Source: VGOB01 sp034435315 (GTDB lineage: Bacteria; Chloroflexota; Anaerolineae; UBA4142). Taken from it: a stretch of DNA of 19,847 nucleotides. A model generated the notes under the pieces. That model saw only the letters and a program-made list of their open reading frames with translations, did no database searches and was not told the DNA's origin. The stretch lies in NCBI GenBank assembly GCA_034435315.1, contig DAOTYB010000292.1, positions 1-19,847 of the forward strand, given 5' to 3'. Below, one piece after another: positions 1 through 7,016 of this stretch (its first letter is position 1; each line of letters opens with the position of its first letter). A program made the position numbers and the translations under genes.

Positions 1-135
1 TCAAGGGGGGAGAGGGCGGGCGGCTTCGCCGCCCGCCCTCTCCCCCGCTCCCATTTCCCCCTTCTCTCCCCGCATAGCGGGGAGAGAAGGGGGCAGGGGG
101 ATGAGTGGGGTTGTGCCGGGGCACGACGGCGAAAT
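1..135. repeat. Truncated copy (A) of a GC-rich hairpin repeat element
   Basis: This is the partial left-edge copy of a family seen whole at 7069-7400 and 13971-14341, in the same orientation as the latter. Two perfect hairpins are visible: 6-24 pairs with 28-46 (19 bp, loop TTC), and 57-73 pairs with 77-93 (17 bp, loop ATA). The following stretch GGGGCAGGGGGATGAG..GGGGTTGT matches the other copies. Similarity fades after about position 117, so the right boundary is approximate. No protein is encoded. The rest of the first 264 bases holds no gene that I can support. Confidence 0.75.
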
Positions 136-224
136 TCAGGCTCAGTCATCGGCTTGCGTTAGTCGTCGGTTTGCAACCGATAGCGAGCGAACCCGGGCTG
201 AGCAGTTACAATGTGAAATAGTTA

Positions 225-260
225 CAAACGCAGGGAACTGCCTGCGTTTGGAAAGGAGAT
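225..260 (+). promoter_or_regulatory. Leader hairpin followed by strong ribosome binding site
   Basis: A perfect 10-bp inverted repeat (CAAACGCAGG at 225-234, CCTGCGTTTG at 241-250, 6-nt loop) ends directly before GGAAAGGAGATTAGA and the ATG at 265. The hairpin has no T-run, so it is not a terminator. Its position suggests an mRNA-stabilising or translation-modulating leader. I could not find a convincing promoter upstream of it. Confidence 0.55.
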
Positions 261-264
261 TAGA

Positions 265-1416
265 ATGTCCACTACTCAACCCCTCAAACCCAATCGAACG
301 CCCTGGATTATCGCTGGCGTGTTGGGTTGTTTGGCGGTCTGTTTGCTCATCGTTGTCGCTGGTATGGGAATCGCACTGGTGAGTGGCGTGTTTACTCTTC
401 CCTCTGCCACACCGCTGGTCGTCATCAAACAAACTCCGCTTGTACCATCGCCAACACCTCTGCTGGTCACCAAGCCCACACTGCCACCACTCCAGCCCTC
501 GCCAACACTGCCTGCTCCACCGCCAATTGCGCCACCTCCCGGGCAACCCAGTCCAACGCTTGCAGCAACAGCCTCACCGATTGTCCCCACTCCCACGGTG
601 CTTCCCCCATCACCTCCCCCGAGCGCTCCCAGAGCCAGACTCGCTTTTACCGTGCGACGCGGTGATCGCAACGAGGACAACTCGATCTGGGTGATGAATG
701 CTGATGGAAGTGGCGCAAAAGAGTTGATCAAGCGCGCGTCCGAGCCAACCTTCTCGCCCGATGGCAAACGCATCGCCTACTATCTCTGGACGGATGGCCT
801 TTTCGTTGCGAATGCCGATGGAACGGAACCGAAAAAGATCGTGGGCGAAAAGCATTCGGGTTTCCCAGCCTGGTCGAACGATGGACGCTGGATCGCGCTC
901 TCGGTTCGCCCCGGTGCGAGCGGCAACATCGCTACCGATGCGATTGCCCCGGATGGTACAGGACGTCGCCCAATTGGCATCGGCTGGAGTCCGTCGTGGT
1001 CACCCGATGATAAATTCATCGTATTCCAGACGTGTCGTGGCGCCCAGTGCGGCATCTTTCGCATCAGTTCCGCTGGCGGCGATGCTGTTCCCATCAGCAC
1101 CGATGATGGTGGACTGCCGGCGTGGTCTCCCGATGGCAAGCGCATCCTGTATCAGAAAGATGTGGATGGCGTCAAGCAACTTTTTGTGATGGATGCGGAC
1201 GGCAGCAACAAAAAGCAGTTGACGCGCGGCAACGTGCTCAACGTGTCTGCCAACTGGTCGCCCGACGGCAACTTTATCTTCTATCGGTCACCTCAGGGAG
1301 GACAGTGGGGCATCTGGCGAATGAACGCCGATGGAAGCAATCCTGTGCGCATTGCGAATGATATGCCGCCCGGCGATTGGCCCTATGACCGTATCGCGGT
1401 GACTCGAGCACCATAA
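265..1416 (+). CDS. Membrane-anchored TolB/PD40 beta-propeller protein
   Basis: This 383-residue protein has one N-terminal membrane segment (about residues 13-38, IAGVLGCLAVCLL...), a Pro/Thr/Ser-rich linker (about 45-125) and a C-terminal beta-propeller. About six WD40-like PD40 repeats are visible, each with the TolB signature of an aDGS-type turn followed by WSPDGK.I.Y (for example FSPDGKRIAYY, WSPDGKRILYQ, WSPDGNFIFYR). The start is supported by AAAGGAGAT 7 nt before ATG. The fold probably places the propeller outside the cell on a stalk. Such propellers usually bind proteins or ligands. It is not TolB itself, because no tol-pal genes are nearby and the TolB N-terminal domain is missing. 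Specific function is unknown. Confidence 0.85.
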   Translation: MSTTQPLKPNRTPWIIAGVLGCLAVCLLIVVAGMGIALVSGVFTLPSATPLVVIKQTPLVPSPTPLLVTKPTLPPLQPSPTLPAPPPIAPPPGQPSPTLAATASPIVPTPTVLPPSPPPSAPRARLAFTVRRGDRNEDNSIWVMNADGSGAKELIKRASEPTFSPDGKRIAYYLWTDGLFVANADGTEPKKIVGEKHSGFPAWSNDGRWIALSVRPGASGNIATDAIAPDGTGRRPIGIGWSPSWSPDDKFIVFQTCRGAQCGIFRISSAGGDAVPISTDDGGLPAWSPDGKRILYQKDVDGVKQLFVMDADGSNKKQLTRGNVLNVSANWSPDGNFIFYRSPQGGQWGIWRMNADGSNPVRIANDMPPGDWPYDRIAVTRAP

Positions 1417-1424
1417 AAATAGAG

Positions 1425-1456
1425 CGGGGCGAGCGGTGTGGCTCGCCCCGTCTTTT
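1425..1456. terminator. Bidirectional intrinsic terminator
   Basis: A perfect 10-bp stem (CGGGGCGAGC at 1425-1434, GCTCGCCCCG at 1441-1450, 6-nt loop) is followed by TCTTTT on + and by CTCTATTTTT on minus. It lies between two convergent genes, overlaps the last base pairs of the minus-strand stop region, and can serve both. Confidence 0.85.
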
Positions 1457-1778
1457 ATGTTGGCAAGAGTTGATCGGTTTTGGCTGCCATAATGAAATCG
1501 TTGCGATGCAACCCTTTGATTTTATGTGTCCACCATGTCACGGTGACTTGACCCCACTCGGTGAGCAGTGCCGGATGATGTCCCTCCGCCTCAGCGAGGG
1601 CGGCTACCTGATTGGTGAACGCGAGCGCTTGCGCAAAATTCTTGAATTTGAATGTGCGTTCCAGGCGCAGGATACCGTCGCGCTCGACGAGATTCCACTG
1701 GGGCACCTCCAGCCGATAGCGCGCGATCTCTGCTTCTGATAGCGGCGGCTCGTCCCCGCGACATGCCACACATTTCAT
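1455..1778 (-). CDS. phhB: Pterin-4-alpha-carbinolamine dehydratase
   Basis: The 107-residue protein matches the 4a-hydroxytetrahydrobiopterin dehydratase family. It opens with MKCVACRGDEPPLSEAEI and contains the conserved core EAEGHHPALLTEWGQVTV and WWTHKIKGLHRNDFIMA, with the catalytic His pair and the later His and Asp. The enzyme dehydrates pterin carbinolamine to recycle the cofactor of aromatic amino acid hydroxylases; bacterial copies also occur without a hydroxylase, and none is visible here. I chose ATG at 1778 because it matches the family's usual N-terminus and is preceded by GAGAGAGG about 14 nt upstream. A GTG at 1802 is the alternative. It is the last gene of the minus-strand operon behind the MFS transporter. 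Confidence 0.9.
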   Translation of the reverse strand: MKCVACRGDEPPLSEAEIARYRLEVPQWNLVERDGILRLERTFKFKNFAQALAFTNQVAALAEAEGHHPALLTEWGQVTVTWWTHKIKGLHRNDFIMAAKTDQLLPT

Positions 1779-1858
1779 CCCGACTAAATTTTCCTCTCTC
1801 ACCTTTCACCTCTCTTCTCTCATCTCTCATCTCTCATCTCTTTCCTCTTTCATCTTTC
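1779..1858 (-). repeat. Purine-rich degenerate tandem repeat at a gene junction
   Basis: Read on the minus strand, the junction between transporter and dehydratase is a run of GATGAGA/GAGAGATGA-like units. It contains GATGAAAGAGGAAAGAGATG, two GAGATGAGA-type units, then GAAGAGAGGTGAAAGGTGAG. The transporter's stop codon (1834-1836) and its last residues, DERGKR, lie inside the repeat. The repeat also supplies the purine stretch in front of the dehydratase start. Confidence 0.7.
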
Positions 1859-3141
1859 ACCCCCATCACTATCACCGTCCCCAGCACATAGCACAGCGCG
1901 GCAGTAATGTACAGCGCGGTGTAGCCCAGATTAGGCGCTTGGGCGTTGAACCAGTCGAGCATCCAGCCGCCGAGACCTGCCAACACACCTGCGCCTGCCG
2001 TCGCGATGTTGGACACGCCGAGCAATCGTCCACCGGCATCGTTAGGAATCAAGTCCGCGCCCCATGCCCAGTTCACGCTGAGAAACGCGCCGATACTCAC
2101 GCCCAGAATCATACCGGCGAAAAAGACCATCGGCATTGTCGTTGCCGTCAGCAACACTAACGCGCCGAGCGTGCCGAGCGCGCCCGAGAGGATAATCAAA
2201 GGCTTGCGCCCCCACCGATCGCTGAGCGCGCCGGCAGGATAGACGACCAGCGCCACTGCCACACCGAGAATCGCCAGCAGATTGCCGGTTTCGGCGGCGG
2301 CGTTTTCCAGACGCAGGACATCGTTCAGAAAGAACATCACATAATTACGCACCAGATTGATCGCTAGCAAAATCACCAAGCGCGAAACGAGCCACCCAAA
2401 GAAATCACGACTATGAAAGATCAAGGTTACAAGTCCGCTCAATCCAGCGGGATGAAAAGAAGGCTCGGAACGCGAGGGCGCAAAGCCATCGAACGGACGC
2501 TCGGAGACGCCCAGCGCGGTGATGAGCATCGTCACGAGCAAGACCGCGATGATGGCAAGGAACGCCGCCAAGAGATGCCCTTGTCCGACCAGATTTCCAA
2601 TAATCAGTGCGGTCACAATCACCCCGACCATCTCGAACGCCATTTTGACGCCGCTCACTTTGCCGCGTTGCGCCGCGGGGACCAAATCGGTGAGGTAGGC
2701 TTGATACGGTCCGTGCGCAATGTTCGAGACGGTTTGCAATAGCAGGTATGCCACAACGAGCGCGACATAGTCGCCCGCGAAGAACATCGCCAGCAGAAAC
2801 ACACCATCGAACAACGTGCCGCCCACGATGTAGGGGCGGCGTTTGCCCCAGCGGGTGGTGCGCGTGTCTGTCCACGCGCCCGCCAGCGGTTGGACGATGG
2901 TGGCGACGAGCAATCCCAGAATCGCCAGCGTGCCTGCCGCGCCGCCCTTGTGCGTTTCGTCCACCAGACGGAGCACCAGCACAGGCAGCAAAATCGGCGC
3001 CATCGCATTCCACATAAACGACAGCGCGAACCAGTACACGTTGAGGGTAAAATAATCACGCAGACGGAGAGGATACGCGTCCCTCGGTTCCTCAAGAGAT
3101 TTGTAAGTGGCACGTTTCCAGGCGTGACGGAGTGATATCAT
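1834..3141 (-). CDS. MFS transporter, GPH/SLC45-like
   Basis: This 435-residue hydrophobic protein has about 12 membrane segments. The loop motif DTRTTRWGKRRPYIVGG matches the cytoplasmic loop 2-3 signature of the glycoside-pentoside-hexuronide / SLC45 branch of the major facilitator superfamily. The second half repeats a related loop (DRWGRKPLII), typical of the two-fold MFS repeat. These are usually cation-coupled sugar transporters, but the substrate cannot be read here. The start is set by GGAGAG placed 9 nt before ATG at 3141. A GTG at 3159 would overlap the upstream gene's stop and lacks its own Shine-Dalgarno. It follows the acyl-CoA dehydrogenase by 14 nt, so co-transcription is likely. 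The C-terminal tail runs into a tandem repeat. Confidence 0.87.
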   Translation of the reverse strand: MISLRHAWKRATYKSLEEPRDAYPLRLRDYFTLNVYWFALSFMWNAMAPILLPVLVLRLVDETHKGGAAGTLAILGLLVATIVQPLAGAWTDTRTTRWGKRRPYIVGGTLFDGVFLLAMFFAGDYVALVVAYLLLQTVSNIAHGPYQAYLTDLVPAAQRGKVSGVKMAFEMVGVIVTALIIGNLVGQGHLLAAFLAIIAVLLVTMLITALGVSERPFDGFAPSRSEPSFHPAGLSGLVTLIFHSRDFFGWLVSRLVILLAINLVRNYVMFFLNDVLRLENAAAETGNLLAILGVAVALVVYPAGALSDRWGRKPLIILSGALGTLGALVLLTATTMPMVFFAGMILGVSIGAFLSVNWAWGADLIPNDAGGRLLGVSNIATAGAGVLAGLGGWMLDWFNAQAPNLGYTALYITAALCYVLGTVIVMGVKDERGKR

Positions 3142-3155
3142 CGGCGGCTCTCCTC

Positions 3156-4301
3156 TCACGCGCGCAGAATGTTGCGCGCAATAATCAGGCGCAAGATTTC
3201 GCTGGTCCCTTCGCCAATCATCGTCAGGCGATTGTCGCGATAGAACCGTTCGACCGGAAAATCGCGCAGATAACCCGCACCACCGTGAATCTGAATGGCT
3301 TTCCAGCAGACGCGGTCAGCGGCTTCCGAAGCGAACAGTTTTGCCATCGCAGCTTGCTGCGAAAATTTTTGCTGGGTATCTTTCAAATAGGCGGCTTGTA
3401 ACACGAGTAATCGCGCCGCTTCCAACTCGACCGTCGAGTCGGCAATCATCCATTGAATCGCCTGAAATTCGGCAATCGGTTTGCCAAAGGCACGGCGCTC
3501 TCTGGCATAACGAATCGCGGCTTCGAGTGCCGCGCGCCCCAGGCCTAACGCCATCGCGCCGATACCAATGCGTCCGCCATCGAGCGTAATCATCGCCTGC
3601 TTGAATCCCTCGCCTTCAACGCCGAGCAGGTTTTCTTTGGGGACGCGACAATCTTCGAGAAATACCTGCGTGGTCAGTGAGCCGTGCAAGCCCATCTTCT
3701 CCTCGACCTTGCCGATGACCAGACCCGGCGCGTCGCGCGGGACGATAATCATACTCAAGCCGCGATGCCCTTTGGTCTTGTCTGTGACACACAGAACGAT
3801 GATCGAACGCGCCACCGCGCCGGAGGTGACATACATCTTGGTACCGTTGAGAATCCACTCGTCACCTTTCAACACTGCGGTCGTTGCCACCGAACCAGCC
3901 AGATCGCTACCGCTCTGGGTTTCTGTGAGGGCGAGTGCACCCAGACCTTCACCTTTTGCCAGAGGCACCAGCCACTTGATTTTTTGCTCTTCCGTACCGA
4001 ACAGATAGATGGGACCGCATCCCAGAGAAAGATGTGCCGCGTACGTCAACCCGACCGAACCGGAGACGCGCGCGATTTCCTCGATGGCGAGAGCCTGGGC
4101 AATCGTGTCTGCACCTCCACCACCGTACGCTTCGGGATACGGCAAGCCCAGCAAGCCTTGCGCGCCCATTTTAGCAAACACGTCCGCAGGAAATTCATCG
4201 GTCTGGTCAATCGCGGCGGCGCGTGGCGCAATTTCTTTTTCTGCAAAATCGCGCACCATCTCTTGAATCGCGCGCTGCTCTTCGGTCAGTTGGAAATCCA
4301 T
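3156..4301 (-). CDS. Acyl-CoA dehydrogenase (short-chain/butyryl type)
   Basis: This 381-residue flavoenzyme oxidises acyl-CoA to trans-2-enoyl-CoA and passes electrons to electron transfer flavoprotein. It starts MDFQLTEEQRAIQEMVRDFA, the typical family N-terminus. It contains LALTETQSGSDLAG (FAD/substrate contact) and QIHGGAGYLRDFPVERFYRD. It ends with TMIGEGTSEILRLIIARNIL, in which the Glu of GEGT is at the catalytic base position of short- and medium-chain enzymes. Length is normal. The start has AAGGAGGG 5 nt upstream, which favours this ATG over two in-frame ATGs at 4316 and 4319. A near-consensus promoter lies 36 nt upstream of the start. No ETF or other beta-oxidation genes are in the window, so chain length and pathway (fatty acid or branched amino acid) remain open. 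Confidence 0.93.
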   Translation of the reverse strand: MDFQLTEEQRAIQEMVRDFAEKEIAPRAAAIDQTDEFPADVFAKMGAQGLLGLPYPEAYGGGGADTIAQALAIEEIARVSGSVGLTYAAHLSLGCGPIYLFGTEEQKIKWLVPLAKGEGLGALALTETQSGSDLAGSVATTAVLKGDEWILNGTKMYVTSGAVARSIIVLCVTDKTKGHRGLSMIIVPRDAPGLVIGKVEEKMGLHGSLTTQVFLEDCRVPKENLLGVEGEGFKQAMITLDGGRIGIGAMALGLGRAALEAAIRYARERRAFGKPIAEFQAIQWMIADSTVELEAARLLVLQAAYLKDTQQKFSQQAAMAKLFASEAADRVCWKAIQIHGGAGYLRDFPVERFYRDNRLTMIGEGTSEILRLIIARNILRA

Positions 4302-4336
4302 TTTTCCCTCCTTCATCATTGAAGAAATTTGATGTG

Positions 4337-4365
4337 ATTATATGTTGACGCGGACGGCTTGTCAA
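4337..4365 (-). promoter_or_regulatory. Sigma70-type promoter of the acyl-CoA dehydrogenase operon
   Basis: On the minus strand TTGACA (4365-4360) and TATAAT (4342-4337) are separated by exactly 17 nt, an ideal match to the housekeeping consensus. Transcription would start near 4330 and read acyl-CoA dehydrogenase, transporter and pterin dehydratase. Confidence 0.85.
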
Positions 4366-4421
4366 TCACGGTGACAGATGTGTTTACCCACACGTCACGC
4401 GAGGCTCTAATGAAAATGAAC

Positions 4422-4451
4422 AAGGACGAAAACATTTTTGTTTTCGTCCTT
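4422..4451 (-). terminator. Intrinsic terminator after the cytochrome gene
   Basis: A perfect 12-bp stem (AAGGACGAAAAC at 4422-4433, GTTTTCGTCCTT at 4440-4451) has a 6-nt loop and lies 8 nt beyond the cytochrome stop. On the minus strand it is followed by GTTCATTTTCATT, a modest T-rich tail. Confidence 0.65.
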
Positions 4452-4458
4452 CGTCTTG

Positions 4459-5811
4459 CTAGCGTCCTGTTTTGGCGGGAACGCGATCCACAATCACATT
4501 CTTGTTGGCTTCGCGCTCGTGGGGTTTGACCGCGTCAACCGTCAGAAAGATTCTGGCATTACCGTGACACGCATCGCACGAGGCGTTTTGCGGTGTTTTG
4601 CGTTGAATGTTGTGCGGCGTGGTCATTCGCCAACTGGGTACAGCGTTCGGGTTGGGAAAGATGATACCGTACCCTTTGAACAAATCGGCGTTGGTCGGCA
4701 CGTGGCGCACCACCACATAGTTGTACGGGTGTTCGGCGGTCTTGTCGGGATTCCGACCGATTCTGAAATCGAGCCACGATGGATCGAGGGTGCGGAAGGG
4801 AAGCCCTTTGGCATCCTTCCCCGTGTGACAATTGGCGCAATTCTTGTAGGCAAGCGAGTGGCACACCTGGCAAGACAGCTTATCCTTGTGCAAGACGTGT
4901 TGCTGGATGTTCGCGTTGCTCATCGTATCTTTGTGACACGATTCGCAGGTGACCGGGGGCTTGTCCCACATCGTCGCGCGCATTTGCCCACTCCCGTGCA
5001 CCGATTCGATTTTATGGCACGACATACACGTCATTTTCAGTTTGGTGTTATGTACATCGGCGGGAATGAAATCATAGTTGCCAAAGAACTCGTCGCCGAT
5101 GCGCGCGCCGTGACAAGTGGTACACGTCTCTTTGACCGGCGCATTCTTGCTCGCGCTGTGTCCTGCCAGGAATCCACCTCCCGTGAAGGCCGGGCGACTG
5201 ATGTGGCATTGGCCACAGGTGGTGTGACACTCGGCACAGTGATTCTGGAACGCTTCTCGCAACACCGGCGAGTTAACATCTGCGCCAACAGCTTTAAAGT
5301 AGGTCCAATAGCCATTCTGATTGACGTGCAAATTGGTTTTGTAGGGTTGAACCTGGGCAGTGTGACAAAAACCACACGTTTTTTCTGGCTGCGCGCTCGG
5401 TTCGGCAACCAGGCCCTTGTGCGCCGCGGCTTTGTCCGAGGTCGCGCCATTCCCGTTGTGACAAAAGACACAACCAAGTTTACCGTGTGTGGATTGCACG
5501 AACTTGGCATCGCTACCGAGAAAAACTTTTTCCCACGCTTCCAGCGGGGTGACCGCGCCGGCTCAACCCTCCCCTTGCGTTTCCGCCGATTTTTCAACCT
5601 TGTTGACCGCAAGTTTCTTCAGCGTTTCCTGATCGCTATGGCATTTGATACAACCATCGCTGGTAGGAATCGGGGTGGGTGAAGGCGCCGCGGTCGGTTT
5701 GGTGATGGGTGTGGCTGTGGGTGTCGAAACAGGTGCTGGCGACGCACACGCGACCAGCGCAAGCGCGACGAGTACTGTCAGGCTCCAACCAATCGAACGA
5801 ACAGGTGACAT
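4459..5811 (-). CDS. 11-heme c-type cytochrome lipoprotein with in-frame TGA (candidate selenoprotein, ExtKL-like)
   Basis: Read through one TGA, the frame gives 450 residues. It begins with a lipoprotein signal (MSPVRSIGWSLTVLVALALVAC, lipobox Cys22), then a Pro/Thr linker and heme motif CIKCH at 54-58. The TGA is codon 83. Ten more CXXCH motifs follow: CVFCH, CGFCH, CAECH, CGQCH, CTTCH, CMSCH, CESCH, CQVCH, CANCH, CDACH. The frame does not shift across the TGA, and the 21 codons between it and residue 104 read as plausible protein (AGAVTPLEAWEKVFL). Stopping at TGA would leave a one-heme stub and a ten-heme piece without an export signal, which could not receive heme outside the membrane. 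ATG at 5811 has AAGGA upstream. A rhodanese lipoprotein precedes it, an order recalling ExtH-ExtKL of Geobacter. Function as electron carrier is safe. Selenocysteine is inference; a nonsense mutation or sequencing error is the alternative. Confidence 0.85.
5532..5562 (-). promoter_or_regulatory. Candidate bacterial SECIS hairpin downstream of the TGA
   Basis: On the minus strand, 13 nt after the TGA, CCCCGC (5549-5544) pairs with GCG-U-GGG (5538-5532), giving six pairs with one bulged U and the apical loop UGGAA. The loop starts 19 nt after the TGA and has G at its second and third positions. A short stem, a bulged U and an early G in the loop at this distance fit what is known of bacterial SECIS elements. 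A competing hairpin (5561-5541, about six pairs including one G-U) uses some of the same bases, so this call is tentative. Confidence 0.4.
5563..5565 (-). other. In-frame TGA codon 83 of the cytochrome (putative recoding site)
   Basis: The codon sits in the context GEG-TGA-AGAV, between heme motif 1 and heme motif 2. It is the only stop in an otherwise open 450-codon frame that has uniform composition and protein logic on both sides. Candidate outcomes are selenocysteine insertion, termination, or an error in the sequence. Confidence 0.7.
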
Positions 5812-5823
5812 AGTCGTCCTTTC

Positions 5824-5881
5824 AAAAAAGACAGGGGCGCACGATTCCTCTCCCCATCAGCAGGAGAAGATCGTGCGCCCC
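5824..5881 (-). terminator. Intercistronic terminator-like hairpin between rhodanese and cytochrome genes
   Basis: On the minus strand a 12-bp perfect stem (outer arms 5881-5870 and 5845-5834, GGGGCGCACGAT and its complement) holds a 24-nt loop that can itself pair (TCTCC with GGAGA). The sequence TGTCTTTTTT follows. This is a good intrinsic terminator, and its T-run abuts the Shine-Dalgarno of the cytochrome. No promoter is obvious between the two genes, so it may give partial termination or attenuation. Confidence 0.75.
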
Positions 5882-5907
5882 TCGACTTGTCCAGACGCGC
5901 AAACGCG

Positions 5908-6924
5908 TTACGGTTTAACAGTGGGTAGGTTGGCGGCTTTCCACGAAGGCAAACCACCTAACAAACTCTTGACGTTTGTGTAACCCAAGAAATGCAACGT
6001 CATCATGCCGATTGCGCCGCGATGTCCCACCGCGCAGTAGATGACGATGGGTGCGGTCTTGTCCTTGGGCAACTTGTCCAGACTCTTGATGAGCGTATTG
6101 AGCGGCACGTTCACCGAGCCCTCGATCATTCCTTGATCCGCGACTTCGGCGGGTGTACGCACATCGAGCAGGAAGGGTTTGGCAGCAGCCAGTGCGTCTT
6201 TCAACGCGGTGGCGGCAATACCATTCCACTTTTGATCGAATTGCGCGGTCAGGTACTTGTCGAGCGCTTCCAGCATCGCCTTGTCAACATCGGGGGCTTT
6301 GCCGGCAGTGGGTGCCACTGTCGCGCCGGTCGCGACCGGCAAGTTCGCGGCTTTCCACGCGTTAAAGCCACCCAGCAGACTCTTGACGTTGGTGTATCCC
6401 AAGAGATGCAAGGCGACCATTGCCATACCGCCGCGATGTCCCACGGCGCAGATGGTCACAATCGGTTGATCCTTCGCCGGCAGTTTGTCCAGATTCTTGA
6501 GCAAGGTCTTCAACGGAATGTTGACCGAGCCAGCGATGAACCCATTGTCTTTGATTTCTTGCTCTTCGCGCACATCGAGCAAGAAGGGCTTGGCGGTTGC
6601 CAGCGCATCGTTCAACGCGGCCGGCGCGATGCCATTCCACTTTTGGTCGGCAGCAGCGGTCAGATACTTGTCAAGAATCGTGTTCCAATCGAGCGCGGCG
6701 GCTTTGGTGGGAACAGCGGTGGGTGGCACCGGCGTGGCAGTCGGTGGGGCTTTGGTTGCCGTGGGTGGCACCGGCGTTGCCGTAGGCGGCACCGGTGTCG
6801 CAGTGGGTGGAACTTTGGTGGGTGTCGGTGTGGGTGGTAGCTGTGTGGGAGTGGGTGTTGGTGCCGCACAGGCGGTTACAACCAGCGCGAGTACCAACAG
6901 GGTAAGTACGAACAAGCGTTTCAT
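5908..6924 (-). CDS. Tandem rhodanese-domain lipoprotein (ExtH-like)
   Basis: This 338-residue protein begins with a lipoprotein signal (MKRLFVLTLLVLALVVTAC, Cys19) and a long PTPTP/PPTATPV linker (about 20-75). Two rhodanese domains follow, each introduced by LDKYLTA..DQKWNGIA. Both keep the active-site loop CAVGHRG, with Cys at residues 159 and 297, and the DVR motif earlier in each domain. The halves are so alike in protein and DNA that they must come from an internal duplication. The domains should face the extracytoplasmic side and carry persulfide or bind a chalcogen oxyanion. ATG at 6924 has AGGAGG 13-14 nt upstream. It has a strong promoter and is followed by the multiheme cytochrome in the same direction. 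Rhodanese is certain; the ExtH-type role is inferred from neighbourhood. Confidence 0.88.
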   Translation of the reverse strand: MKRLFVLTLLVLALVVTACAAPTPTPTQLPPTPTPTKVPPTATPVPPTATPVPPTATKAPPTATPVPPTAVPTKAAALDWNTILDKYLTAAADQKWNGIAPAALNDALATAKPFLLDVREEQEIKDNGFIAGSVNIPLKTLLKNLDKLPAKDQPIVTICAVGHRGGMAMVALHLLGYTNVKSLLGGFNAWKAANLPVATGATVAPTAGKAPDVDKAMLEALDKYLTAQFDQKWNGIAATALKDALAAAKPFLLDVRTPAEVADQGMIEGSVNVPLNTLIKSLDKLPKDKTAPIVIYCAVGHRGAIGMMTLHFLGYTNVKSLLGGLPSWKAANLPTVKP

Positions 6925-6993
6925 CCTTCTTCTTGATCCTCCTGAGAATTCTTTGACGCTGAAAATCTCTCGGCAAGCGTGGTTGGATTTATC

Positions 6994-7005
6994 TGCATAT
7001 ATGCA
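6994..7005. promoter_or_regulatory. Palindrome TGCATATATGCA downstream of the rhodanese promoter
   Basis: A perfect 12-bp palindrome lies about where transcription from the 7017-7045 promoter should start. The position is suitable for a repressor operator. No regulator gene is nearby to support this. Confidence 0.4.
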
Positions 7006-7016
7006 AATCTGTTGAT

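Noticed and set aside
1..264. Coding region at the left edge (frames at 101-382 and 142-546)
   Set aside because: These frames overlap the repeat, leader hairpin and Pro-rich linker of the propeller gene and have no recognisable protein features.
5500..5565. TGA at 5563 as an ordinary gene boundary with a separate downstream cytochrome gene starting at GTG 5499
   Set aside because: The downstream piece would lack an export signal, and the 21 codons before the GTG continue sensible protein in the same frame. I keep it only as the alternative if the TGA is a mutation.
4438..5682. Long open frame (414 codons) on the plus strand
   Set aside because: It is antisense to the multiheme cytochrome, whose CXXCH pattern and lipobox prove the coding strand. 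The plus frame has no domain and begins inside the terminator.
5992..6840. Plus-strand 282-codon frame over the rhodanese gene
   Set aside because: Antisense to two clear rhodanese domains. Its length comes from the internal duplication and the repetitive linker.
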